From contig NZ_JAFCKS010000002.1 of NCBI RefSeq assembly GCF_018129995.1, forward strand, positions 372,001 through 436,000: DNA of 64,000 bases. Direction: 5' to 3'. The stretch comes from Bradyrhizobium sp. SZCCT0153 (lineage in GTDB: Bacteria > Pseudomonadota > Alphaproteobacteria > Rhizobiales > Xanthobacteraceae). Of the stretch, positions 56,444 through 64,000 are shown piece after piece (the first letter of the stretch is position 1; the number at the start of each line of letters is the position of its first letter). The notes beneath the pieces are model-generated. The model was not told the DNA's origin. It searched no databases and worked only from the letters and a program-made list of their open reading frames with translations. Made by a program: the position numbers and the translations under genes.

Positions 56444-57358
56444 TCAGACCGGATCCCAGGGGAAGATGTCGGCGGAGCGGTCGAGCTTGTAGAACGAGCC
56501 CTTCAGCGCCGGCATGCCGTGTTCCGCGATCGATTGCGGCGTCCAGCCTTCGCTCCGATGCACCGAGCGCAGCGGCCTGTTCTGGCTGAACAGGAACAGC
56601 TCGTTCATGCGTGCGCCAAAAATCTGCCCGCTGACGTCCTTGGCGGCATCGGAGAGCAGATAGGCGCAGATCGGCGCGATCTTCTCCGGTCCCATCTGCT
56701 TGATCTTCTCGACGCGCGCCTTCTCGGCTTCGGTCTCGGTCGGGATGGTGCCGATCATGCGCGTCCAGGCGAACGGCGATACGCAGTTGGAGCGGACGTT
56801 GAAGCGGCCCATGTCGAGCGCAATGGATTTGGAGAGTCCGACGATGCCGAGCTTGGCGGCGGCGTAGTTGGCCTGGCCGAAATTGCCGATCAGGCCCGAA
56901 GTCGAGGTGAAGTGCACGAAGGAGCCGCTCTCCTGCTCGCGGAAAATGCGCGCCGCGGCGTGGCTGACATAGAACGAGCCCATCAAATGGACCTTGATGA
57001 CGGCCTCGAAGGCTTCCACGCTCATCTTGTGGAAGATCATGTCGCGCAGGATGCCGGCATTGTTGACGACGCCGTCGAGCCGGCCGAAATGATCGGTCGC
57101 GGTCTTCACGATCTTGCTCGCGGGGATCGCTTCCGCCACCGACTCGAAATTGGCAACCGCGGTGCCGCCGCGCTTCTTGATCTCCTCGACCACCTCCTCG
57201 GCGGGCGTGGCGCTGGTGCCGGCGCCGTCGGCGGCGACGCCGGGATCGTTGACGACGACCTTGGCGCCCTCGCCCGCGCAGAGCAGCGCGATCTCGCGCC
57301 CGATGCCGCGGCCTGCGCCGGTGACGATGATGACCTTGTCTTGCAGTGATTTCGTCAT
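56444..57358 (-). CDS. SDR-family 3-hydroxyacyl-CoA dehydrogenase-like protein
   Basis: A 304-residue SDR resembling the dehydrogenase domain of peroxisomal multifunctional protein 2 (17beta-HSD type 4). Cofactor motif TGAGRGIG at 13-20, NNAG at 99-102, Ser in FTSTSGLIGNFG and Tyr165-Lys169 (ANYAAAKLG). The ~50 residues after the SDR core (GWTPQSIAEHGMPALKGSFYKLDRS) are extra. With the Ltp2-like gene upstream, oxidation of a 3-hydroxyacyl-CoA on a steroid or branched side chain is plausible. Confidence 0.9.
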   Translation of the reverse strand: MTKSLQDKVIIVTGAGRGIGREIALLCAGEGAKVVVNDPGVAADGAGTSATPAEEVVEEIKKRGGTAVANFESVAEAIPASKIVKTATDHFGRLDGVVNNAGILRDMIFHKMSVEAFEAVIKVHLMGSFYVSHAAARIFREQESGSFVHFTSTSGLIGNFGQANYAAAKLGIVGLSKSIALDMGRFNVRSNCVSPFAWTRMIGTIPTETEAEKARVEKIKQMGPEKIAPICAYLLSDAAKDVSGQIFGARMNELFLFSQNRPLRSVHRSEGWTPQSIAEHGMPALKGSFYKLDRSADIFPWDPV

Positions 57359-57390
57359 GTGGATTCTCCGCTATGCGTTCCAAATTCCGC

Positions 57391-57490
57391 CGTCATTCCG
57401 GGATGCGCCGAAAGGCGCAGGCCCGGAATCCATAACCACGATCGGGAGTATGGATTCCGGGCTCGTAGCTTCGCGTCGCCCCGGAATGAC
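57391..57490. repeat. Palindromic repeat (family D)
   Basis: CGTCATTCCGGGATGCGCCG and the mirrored CGTCGCCCCGGAATGAC arms surround AATCCATAACCACGATCGGGAGTATGGATT, almost the same core as the copy at 43900. It lies between two minus-strand genes of one apparent operon. Confidence 0.9.
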
Positions 57491-57495
57491 AGGCA

Positions 57496-58635
57496 TTACC
57501 TCTCGTTCGTAAACACGATCGTGCCGCTTGCGGCGAACATGCCGCCGACGCCGTGGCACACCGAAATCTTCGCGTTGGCGATTTGCGCCGGCGCGATGCC
57601 GCGCATCTGGCGCACGCTCTCCTGAAGCGCGTACATGCCGTACATGCCCGAATGCATGTAAGAGAGCCCGCCGCCATTGGTGTTGAGCGGCAGCTTGCCG
57701 CCGGGGCGCGTGTTGCCGTCGGCGATGAACTTGCCGGTCTCCTCATGCGGCATGAAGCCGAGGTCGCCGAGACCGAACAGCGGCAGATGCGCGAACGCAT
57801 CGTAGATCATGAGATGGTCGACGTCCTTGTGCGCGATGCCGGCCTCCTTGAAGGCGAGGGGGCCCGCGGTCTTGAACGCGCGCGAGGAATTGAAGGTCTC
57901 CATCTGGCTGACCATCGGCGTCTCCACGCTCTCGCCGGTGCCCATGATGTAGACGGGCTTGCGCGGAAAGTCCCTGGCGCGGTCGGCCGAGGTCAGGATC
58001 AGCGCGCCGCCGCCGTCGGTGACGAGGCAGCACTGCAGCAGTCGGAACGGATAGGCGATCATGCGCGAGTTGAGCACGTCGGCGACCGTGATCGGGTCCT
58101 TCATCATCGCGCGCGGATTCTTCGCGGCCCATTCGCGCTGCACTACGGCCACCGAGGCAAGTTGTTCGTGGGTGATGCCGTAGGTCTTCATGAAGCGCAG
58201 CACGGGGATCGGGAACATGCTGGGCGGGCCGTAGACGCCGAACGGCGCCTCGAACTGGCCTTGCAGGCTGTCGGCGGGGATCGAGCGCGGCGCCTTGCCG
58301 ATCATCGACTTGCCGCTCTCGGCATGGGTGATCAGCACGGTCTTGCAGAGGCCGGCCTCGATCGCCGCGGCGGCATGGCGGACGTGCAGCATGAAGGAGC
58401 AGCCGCCGACCGAGGTGCCGTCCACCCAGGTCGGCTTGATGCCGAGATAGTGGCAGACCTGCTGCGGCGTCTCGACCGCGGTGGCGAAACCGTCGATGTC
58501 GGACAGCTTCAGCCCGGCGTCCGCAATGGCATTGAGCGCCGCATCCGCGTGAAGCTGGAGCTGCGACACATTGGGGATGACGCCGAGTTCGGTGGTCTCG
58601 GCCGCGCCGACGACGGCAACCTGGTTGCTGCGCAT
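57496..58635 (-). CDS. SCP-x/Ltp2-type thiolase or aldolase
   Basis: A 379-residue thiolase-fold protein. The nucleophile-type segment is TSVGGCSFMLHVRHAA (Cys79), the HDCF-type motif reads YDAFAHL and the C-terminal region NTNGGGLSYMHSGMYG. Replacement of His by Tyr in that motif is seen in Ltp2, the steroid side-chain retro-aldolase, which needs a DUF35 partner. Here the gene next upstream (3-bp gap) is such a DUF35 protein. Aldol cleavage of a hydroxyacyl-CoA or atypical thiolysis are both possible; retention of Cys79 leaves thiolysis open. Confidence 0.88.
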   Translation of the reverse strand: MRSNQVAVVGAAETTELGVIPNVSQLQLHADAALNAIADAGLKLSDIDGFATAVETPQQVCHYLGIKPTWVDGTSVGGCSFMLHVRHAAAAIEAGLCKTVLITHAESGKSMIGKAPRSIPADSLQGQFEAPFGVYGPPSMFPIPVLRFMKTYGITHEQLASVAVVQREWAAKNPRAMMKDPITVADVLNSRMIAYPFRLLQCCLVTDGGGALILTSADRARDFPRKPVYIMGTGESVETPMVSQMETFNSSRAFKTAGPLAFKEAGIAHKDVDHLMIYDAFAHLPLFGLGDLGFMPHEETGKFIADGNTRPGGKLPLNTNGGGLSYMHSGMYGMYALQESVRQMRGIAPAQIANAKISVCHGVGGMFAASGTIVFTNER

Positions 58636-58638
58636 GGC

Positions 58639-59052
58639 CTATCCCTTCGCCGGACGGAAAACGGGGAGGGTGATCTTGTCGTCAAGTGCCTCGAAGGCGA
58701 CTTCGAGCTTCATGTCGAGTTCGAGTGCCTCCGGGGTCTGCGGGCAGTCGATGATGTTGCTCATCATCCGCGGCCCCTCGGCGAGCTCGACCACCGCGAT
58801 GGCGTAAGGCGGCGTGAAACCGGGCGCGGCGGGGCGGTGGTTGATCACGTAGCTGTAGAGAAAGCCCTTGCCGCTCGCCTTGAAGATGCTGACCTTGCGC
58901 GAGGCGCAGGACGGGCAGAACGGCCGCGGCGGGAAGTAGACATGCGCGCAGGCGTCGCAGCGCTGCAGGCGCAATTCGCCCGCCTTGGTGCCGTCCCAGA
59001 AATGCTGGGTCTCCGGCGTCGGTTTCGGTCGTGCGCGTTGCGGTTCGGCCAT
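58639..59052 (-). CDS. Zn-ribbon / OB-fold (DUF35) acyl-CoA-binding protein
   Basis: A 137-residue DUF35 protein. The rubredoxin-like Zn ribbon is CDAC-x10-CPSC (LQRCDACAHVYFPPRPFCP), followed by the OB fold with SYVINHRPAAPGFTPPYAIAVVEL. Such proteins form complexes with SCP-x/Ltp2-like thiolases and bind acyl-CoA. The 3-bp gap to the thiolase gene supports a complex. ATG 59052 has GGGAGG at -16; the long open frame upstream is spurious. Confidence 0.92.
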   Translation of the reverse strand: MAEPQRARPKPTPETQHFWDGTKAGELRLQRCDACAHVYFPPRPFCPSCASRKVSIFKASGKGFLYSYVINHRPAAPGFTPPYAIAVVELAEGPRMMSNIIDCPQTPEALELDMKLEVAFEALDDKITLPVFRPAKG

Positions 59053-59229
59053 GTCGGCAGATCCTCCCAAAGGCTCAGGTTTCAGACCTGCCTGTTTCAA
59101 TCTTGATGCGACAATCGACCATGGCGCGTCAACGGTCCAGCAATGCGCATGCATGCCATCATGCGCACAATGCTTGTGTCGAACTGAGGCCGCGCTATAG
59201 ATTGCGCGCAAATATTCCGTGAGACAGAC

Positions 59230-60579
59230 ATGCCCGATTTTCCGACACTGGCGAAGCTCGCCGAAGACCTCGAAAGCGGCCACACGACCTCCCGCAAGCT
59301 GGTCGAGGCGTGCCTCGCCAAAATCGCCGATCCCGCCGGCGAGGGCCGGCGCACCTTCGTTCATGTCGACAAGGAGGCCGCGCTCGCGGCGGCGGATGCC
59401 ATGGACGGCTTGCGCAAGGCGAAGGCCACGCCGTCGCGCTATGCCGGTATCCCGGTCTCGATCAAGGATCTGTTCGACATCAGGGGCCAGGTGACGCGCG
59501 CCGGCTCCCGCGCGCTCGACGATTCTGCGCCGGCCGAGCAGGATGCCGCCACGGTGGCGCGGCTGCGCAAGGCCGGCTTCGTGGTGATCGGCCGGACCAA
59601 CATGACCGAGTTCGCCTATTCCGGCATCGGCATCAATCCGCACTATGGCACACCGAAGGGCGGCTGGAACCGGGCTGCGGGCCACGTCCCCGGCGGCTCG
59701 TCGTCGGGCGCCGCAGTGTCCGTGCTCGACGGCATGGCGCATGGCGCGCTCGGCACCGACACCGGCGGCTCCTGCCGGATTCCGGCCGCCTATAACGGCA
59801 TCGTCGGCTACAAGCCGACGCAGCGCCGCGTGCCGCTCGACGGCTCCGTGCCGCTGTCGTTCTCACTCGACAGCATCGGGCCGCTGGCGCGATCGGTCAG
59901 TTGCTGTGCCATTCTCGATGCCGTGCTCGCGAACGAGCCGATCGCGCCGCTGAAGCCGCGGCCGGTCCGGGGTATGCGGTTGGCCGTGCCGACCGCGATC
60001 GCGCTCGATGACCTCGATGCAGCGGTTGCCGAAACCTTCGAGCGCGCGCTCAAGACGCTTTCCGATCATGGTGCGATCGTCGAGCGCATCGAGATGGCCG
60101 AGTTCCACGACATCGGCCCGATGAATGCCAAGGGCGGCTTCGCGGCCTCCGAGAGCTACGCCTGGCATCGCTATCTGATCACGGCCAAGGGCGACGTCTA
60201 CGACCCCCGCGTGTCCGTGCGCATCATGCGCGGCGAGGCGCAGAGCGCGGCCGACTATATCGATCTCCTCAACGAGCGCCGCTCGCTGATCGCGCGCGTC
60301 AACGCGCGCATCGCGCCCTATGACGCGCTGGTGCTGCCGACCGCCGCCAATACGCCGCCGAAGATCGCGGATCTTGCCGACGACAAGGCATTCACCAGGG
60401 AAAACCTGCGGGCGCTCCGCAATTGCACCCTGATCAACATGATCGACGGCTGCGCCATCTCGCTGCCTGCACATCGCGAAGGCGACGTTCCGGTCGGCCT
60501 GATGCTGGCGGGTGCGGGCGGGGCGGATCGTCGTATTTTTGAACTAGCTGCCGGCATGGAGGCCGTAATTCGTGTTTGA
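59230..60579 (+). CDS. Amidase signature family hydrolase
   Basis: A 449-residue amidase with Lys79 (PVSIKDLFDI), Ser157 (VPGGSSSGAAV) and Ser181 (GTDTGGSCRIPAA), spaced 24 apart as in the family. It is distinct from the amidase at 484. Its 3' end overlaps the DUF2848 gene by 8 bp, so the two products likely work in sequence: the amidase could release an acid that DUF2848 acts on. It is divergent from the DUF35 gene. Confidence 0.92.
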   Translation: MPDFPTLAKLAEDLESGHTTSRKLVEACLAKIADPAGEGRRTFVHVDKEAALAAADAMDGLRKAKATPSRYAGIPVSIKDLFDIRGQVTRAGSRALDDSAPAEQDAATVARLRKAGFVVIGRTNMTEFAYSGIGINPHYGTPKGGWNRAAGHVPGGSSSGAAVSVLDGMAHGALGTDTGGSCRIPAAYNGIVGYKPTQRRVPLDGSVPLSFSLDSIGPLARSVSCCAILDAVLANEPIAPLKPRPVRGMRLAVPTAIALDDLDAAVAETFERALKTLSDHGAIVERIEMAEFHDIGPMNAKGGFAASESYAWHRYLITAKGDVYDPRVSVRIMRGEAQSAADYIDLLNERRSLIARVNARIAPYDALVLPTAANTPPKIADLADDKAFTRENLRALRNCTLINMIDGCAISLPAHREGDVPVGLMLAGAGGADRRIFELAAGMEAVIRV

Positions 60580-61258
60580 CCTGACTTTCATCGTCGACGC
60601 CCAGGACACCACCACGCCGCTGACGCTGGCGATCGACCAGATGGTCATCGCCGGCTGGACCGGCCGCGACACGATCGCGCGCGACAAGCACATCGCCGAG
60701 CTGGAGGCCATGGGCATCGCCCGGCCGGCCACGACGCCGATCTATTATCGCGCCTCGGCGCGGCGGCTGACCATGCAAGACCGCATCGAATGCTGCGGCG
60801 GCGACTCCTCCGGCGAGGTCGAGTTCGTGCTGATCGGCTGGCAGGGCCGCACCTTCGTCGGCTGCGGCTCCGACCACACCGACCGCAAGGTCGAGGCTTA
60901 CAACGTCACTGTCTCAAAACAGATGTGCGACAAGCCGATCGCCTCGACGCTGTGGGAGCTCGAGGACGTCATCGGCCATTGGGACAGGATGATCCTGCGC
61001 TCCTGGGCCACGATCAATGGCGAGCGCGTGCTGTATCAGGAGGGCACGCTGGACGCGATGCTGCCGATCGCGGACCTCGTCGCGCGCGGCTTCGAAGGTG
61101 GGAGGCTGCCAGACGGCTGCGCCATGTTCGGCGGCACCTTTGCGGCCAAGGGCGGAATCCGTCCGGCTGACCGGTTCGACTTCGAGCTTGAGGACCCCGT
61201 GCTGAAGCGGACGATCAAGCACGGCTACGACGTGACGACGCTGCCGGTGAGGGGCTGA
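60572..61258 (+). CDS. DUF2848 family protein
   Basis: A 228-residue protein of the DUF2848 family, related in fold to fumarylacetoacetate hydrolase C-terminal domains (GEVEFVLIGWQGRTFVGCGSDHTDR, then GHWDRMILRSW and MFGGTFAAKGGIRPADRF). No reaction is established. The start is GTG at 60572, overlapping the amidase stop. Co-occurrence with an amidase is the main functional clue. Confidence 0.85.
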   Translation: MFDLTFIVDAQDTTTPLTLAIDQMVIAGWTGRDTIARDKHIAELEAMGIARPATTPIYYRASARRLTMQDRIECCGGDSSGEVEFVLIGWQGRTFVGCGSDHTDRKVEAYNVTVSKQMCDKPIASTLWELEDVIGHWDRMILRSWATINGERVLYQEGTLDAMLPIADLVARGFEGGRLPDGCAMFGGTFAAKGGIRPADRFDFELEDPVLKRTIKHGYDVTTLPVRG

Positions 61259-61271
61259 TCTGCCTCCGCAC

Positions 61272-61358
61272 CGTCATTACGAGCGAAGCGTAGCAATCCA
61301 GGCTGATTCCGCGGAGGGATTCTGGATTGCTTCGTCGCAACGGCTCCTCGCAATCACG
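61272..61358. repeat. Palindromic repeat (family A, degenerate)
   Basis: CGTCATTACGAGCGAAGCG at the left and the decayed CTCGCAATCACGG at the right, with the inner CAATCCAG/TCTGGATTG pair, mark a diverged copy of the family-A element. It lies between two plus-strand genes. Confidence 0.8.
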
Positions 61359-61416
61359 GGGAGGCAGTCGGAAATCGGGTGGCGCAAGGTCGATCGATCC
61401 TGCGAAGGTCGTGGCC

Positions 61417-62163
61417 ATGACAGCAACAGCACGCAAATCGCCTCACAACCCGTCCGCCGACCTCACCGCCCATGTCGATGCCCTCGACTGGGCCGAGATC
61501 ACCACCGAGCTCGACTCCCAGGGCTGCGCCGCCCTGAAAGGCCTGCTCACACCGGGCGAATGCCGCGCCGTCGCCGAGCTCTATCCCGACGATGCCAACT
61601 TCCGCAGCCGCATCGTCATGGGCCGCCACGGCTTTGGCCGCGGCGAATACAAATATTTCACCTATCCGCTTCCCGATCTGATCGCGCAGTTGCGCCCGGC
61701 GCTCTACGCGCACCTGCGAGGCGTCGCCAATCGGTGGAACGAGGCGATGGGGATCGACATCCGCTACCCCGCCGGGCATGCGGCGTTCCTGAAGCGCTGC
61801 CACGAGGCGGGGCAGGCGCGGCCGACGCCGCTGCTGCTGCAATATGAGGCCGGCGACTTCAACTGCCTGCACCAGGACCTCTATGGCGAGCACGTGTTCC
61901 CGCTCCAGGTCGCGATCCTCTTGTCCGAGCCGGGGCGCGATTTCACCGGCGGCGAGTTCGTGCTGACCGAGCAGCGCCCGCGCATGCAGTCCCGCGCCGA
62001 GGTGGTGCCGCTGGCGCAGGGCGACGCCGTCGCCTTCGCTGTGCATCATCGCCCGGTGCAGGGGACGCGCGGCACCTACCGGGTTAATCTGCGCCATGGC
62101 GTCAGCCGTATCAGGTCCGGCCAGCGCCACACATTGGGTGTGATTTTTCATGATGCCAAATGA
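61417..62163 (+). CDS. 2OG-Fe(II) oxygenase (prolyl-hydroxylase-like)
   Basis: A 248-residue 2-oxoglutarate-dependent dioxygenase. The iron ligands are His152 and Asp154 (CLHQDLYGEH) and a distal His (His210 or 211 in VHHRPVQGTRGTYRVNLRHG), with an Arg nearby to hold 2-oxoglutarate. The fold is the double-stranded beta-helix, C-terminal. It is followed after only 9 bp by alkB, so a link to DNA or RNA alkylation repair is suggested; the substrate is unknown. ATG 61417 is chosen inside the longer frame. Confidence 0.9.
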   Translation: MTATARKSPHNPSADLTAHVDALDWAEITTELDSQGCAALKGLLTPGECRAVAELYPDDANFRSRIVMGRHGFGRGEYKYFTYPLPDLIAQLRPALYAHLRGVANRWNEAMGIDIRYPAGHAAFLKRCHEAGQARPTPLLLQYEAGDFNCLHQDLYGEHVFPLQVAILLSEPGRDFTGGEFVLTEQRPRMQSRAEVVPLAQGDAVAFAVHHRPVQGTRGTYRVNLRHGVSRIRSGQRHTLGVIFHDAK

Positions 62164-62172
62164 GCGCAGGCG

Positions 62173-62826
62173 TTGACGGCTGATCTGTTCGACAGCGTTG
62201 CCGAGGCGCAGCCGTCGCGTGAGGAGATCGCCGACGGTGCCGTGTTGTTGCGCGGGTTCGTCAAGCCGATTGAGGACGAATTGATCGCCGCGGTGCGTGC
62301 GATCGTGGCACTGTCGCCGTTCCGCCGGATGACGACGCCGGGCGGCTACCAGATGTCGGTGGCCATGACCAATTGCGGCGAGCGCGGCTGGATCACCGAT
62401 CACACCGGCTATCGCTACGATCCCATCGACCCGAAGACCGCCGCGCCCTGGCCGGCGATGCCGCCCGTGTTCCGCGATCTCGCGCGCCGCGCGGCGGAGC
62501 AGGGCGGCTTCGAAGGCTTTGCGCCCGATGCCTGCCTCGTCAATCGCTACGAGCCCGGCACGCGGCTGTCGTTGCATCAGGACAAGGACGAGCTGGACTA
62601 TTCGGCGCCGATCGTCTCGGTCTCGCTCGGGCTGCCCGCGACCTTCCTGTTCGGTGGCCTGGCGCGCAGCGACAAGCCGCGCCGCTTCCGGCTCGTGCAT
62701 GGCGACGTCGTGGTCTGGGGCGGGGCTAGCCGGCTCGCCTATCACGGTGTGGCGCCGCTTGCCGACGGCGAGCATGTGCTGCTCGGGCGGAAACGGATCA
62801 ATTTGACCTTCCGAAAGGTCCGTTGA
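62173..62826 (+). CDS. alkB: DNA/RNA demethylase AlkB
   Basis: A 217-residue AlkB. It matches E. coli AlkB along its length (FRRMTTPGGYQMSVAMTNCG, WPAMPPVF, CLVNRYEPG). Iron ligands His135, Asp137 (LSLHQDKDE) and His191 (LAYHGV), and 2-oxoglutarate-binding Arg208 and Arg214 (RINLTFR, spaced six as in E. coli), are present. It oxidatively removes methyl groups from 1-methyladenine and 3-methylcytosine. The start is TTG at 62173, 9 bp after the preceding stop. No ada gene adjoins. Confidence 0.96.
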   Translation: MTADLFDSVAEAQPSREEIADGAVLLRGFVKPIEDELIAAVRAIVALSPFRRMTTPGGYQMSVAMTNCGERGWITDHTGYRYDPIDPKTAAPWPAMPPVFRDLARRAAEQGGFEGFAPDACLVNRYEPGTRLSLHQDKDELDYSAPIVSVSLGLPATFLFGGLARSDKPRRFRLVHGDVVVWGGASRLAYHGVAPLADGEHVLLGRKRINLTFRKVR

Positions 62827-62881
62827 CGCGTTTTCTCACAGCCCTCACTCGTCTAAGCTTGGGGGCGGGGGAGGCCGCGAC

Positions 62882-64000
62882 ATGGCGACTAGACAGATAT
62901 CGGCCGACACCGGGACGGCCAACCGCACGGGCCTGTATCTGGCTGTGCTGCAGCTGGTGTTCACGCTGGGGTGGACCACTTACGTCATCTATCTGCCAAA
63001 ACTCGCGGCTGAGGTCGGCATTGCACCCTCCGCTGTCATCCTCATCCTGATGCTGGACCAGGCGATCTTCACAATTGCCGACACCGCGATGGGGGTCGCG
63101 GCCGACAAGATCGCGCCCTATGTCGGCAGGCTTGGCCTGTTCGTCGCGCTCGTGGCCGCGATCTCGTGCGGCGCGTTCGTGGCGCTGCCCTTCGTCGCCG
63201 GAGCAGGCGTGGCCGCGCAGGGTTGGTTCATTGCGCTGATCGTGGTGTGGTCGATCGCGTCCTCCGCGCTACGCGCGCCGCCGCTGACCTTGCTCGGCAA
63301 ATACCGCGCCAGGCCTCAGGTGCCGTTCCTTGCGGCGCTGGCCCTGCTGGGCTATGGCGTCGCCGGCGCCGTCTCGCCCTATCTGGGGGTGGTGCTGCGC
63401 GAGCACGATGCGCGGCTGCCGTTCGTGATCTCCAGCGTCGCGCTGCTGCTCACGGCGCTCGCGATGTCGCGGATCGAATACGATGTCGCGCGCGACACGC
63501 CGCCGCCGACACCGGCCGAGGCGGCAAAGCCGCTCGGCATCACGTCCATCATCTTCATCGTTGCGACGGTCGCGCTGGCGCTCGGTTATCAGCTGCACTT
63601 TGCCATGAACAGCGCGCCGTTTTATCTGCGCTTTGTAAGGCCTGACGAGCTGCAATGGCTGATGCCGGTGTTCTGGATCGGCTTCAACATCGCGATGTTT
63701 CCGGCGAGCCTCGTCGTCAAGCACCGTGGCGGCCTGATCGTGATGGGCGCCGCCGGCCTGTGCGGCGCGGTTGCGATCGTGGCGGCGGAGCTTGCCGGCA
63801 GCCTCGACACGCTGGTCGTCGCTCAGTTTCTCGCCGGAGCCGCGTGGGGCTGCATGCTGATGAGCGCGATCTCGGCCGCGCTTGCGATCGGCTCGACCGG
63901 CGCGGAAGGCAAGGTGACGGGCCTCGTGTTCTCGGCGCTGGCCCTCGGCACCTTCGCACGGATGGCCGCGGTCGCCGGCGGCTTGCAGAAGATGCCGGAC
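62882..64000 (+). CDS. MFS transporter, 5' part (continues beyond window)
   Basis: An open frame of 373 codons without a stop at the window edge. ATG 62882 lies behind GGGGGAGG. It has at least ten hydrophobic segments; the loop between helices 2 and 3 (MGVAADKIAPYVGR) carries a reduced MFS signature. A major facilitator with unknown substrate, starting 55 bp after alkB, perhaps cotranscribed. Confidence 0.88.
   Translation, partial: MATRQISADTGTANRTGLYLAVLQLVFTLGWTTYVIYLPKLAAEVGIAPSAVILILMLDQAIFTIADTAMGVAADKIAPYVGRLGLFVALVAAISCGAFVALPFVAGAGVAAQGWFIALIVVWSIASSALRAPPLTLLGKYRARPQVPFLAALALLGYGVAGAVSPYLGVVLREHDARLPFVISSVALLLTALAMSRIEYDVARDTPPPTPAEAAKPLGITSIIFIVATVALALGYQLHFAMNSAPFYLRFVRPDELQWLMPVFWIGFNIAMFPASLVVKHRGGLIVMGAAGLCGAVAIVAAELAGSLDTLVVAQFLAGAAWGCMLMSAISAALAIGSTGAEGKVTGLVFSALALGTFARMAAVAGGLQKMPD

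Overview
The window looks like chromosomal DNA of a Bradyrhizobium-type alphaproteobacterium. The grounds are: GC-rich coding with strong third-position GC; close matches to alphaproteobacterial families; many short palindromic intergenic repeats of the kind seen in Bradyrhizobium and Rhodopseudomonas; a ~600-bp GC-rich repeat at 52.9-53.5 kb that I recognise from Bradyrhizobium genomes; and perfect FixK/FNR-type boxes. All names come from reading the translations; no database search was run.

Layout. 0-9.3 kb is a scavenging and hydroxy-acid cluster: the end of an amino-acid ABC permease, an amidase, an atypical SDR, a tartrate/D-malate dehydrogenase, an Ldh-type dehydrogenase, a D-2-hydroxyacid dehydrogenase, an M20 amidohydrolase, a LysR regulator and a DUF1445 protein. 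9.4-14.1 kb is a complete branched-chain-type ABC importer (binding protein plus LivHMGF). 14.2-17.9 kb is the full L-threonate catabolic set (otnC divergent from ltnD-otnI-otnK). 18.1-21.7 kb holds two chemoreceptors, one with an Aer-like PAS domain, that share an upstream palindrome. 21.9-26.3 kb is an RND pump with its adaptor. 26.4-46.5 kb is a long acyl-CoA catabolic region: a thiolase-like protein without the Cys nucleophile, nitronate monooxygenase, Baeyer-Villiger monooxygenase, YghU, flavin reductase, two acyl-CoA dehydrogenases, four crotonases, SDRs and two acyl-CoA synthetases. Inside it an ACAD10/11-like dehydrogenase, an APH-like kinase, a small DUF6285-type protein and an SDR resemble the levulinate (lva) 4-hydroxyacyl-CoA pathway.

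46.6-53.6 kb is different: gene-poor, less GC-rich in places, and rich in small exported or membrane proteins. Three TTGA-N6-TCAA boxes lie there, beside a c-type cytochrome, a tandem HdeA-like periplasmic protein and a small Tyr/Gly-rich secreted protein, which suggests a low-oxygen-induced envelope island. It also contains a 57-codon GTG-start gene that is easily missed. 53.6-56.4 kb is ppc (PEP carboxylase). 56.4-59.1 kb is an SDR plus an Ltp2-like thiolase/aldolase with its DUF35 partner. 59.2-61.3 kb is an amidase overlapping a DUF2848 gene, 61.4-62.8 kb is a 2OG-Fe(II) oxygenase followed by alkB, and the window ends inside an MFS transporter.

I found no rRNA, tRNA, CRISPR array, insertion sequence or prophage. 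The strongest leads for something new are the low-oxygen small-protein island, the lva-like module, the active-site-altered enzymes, and the shared palindrome upstream of the two chemoreceptors.
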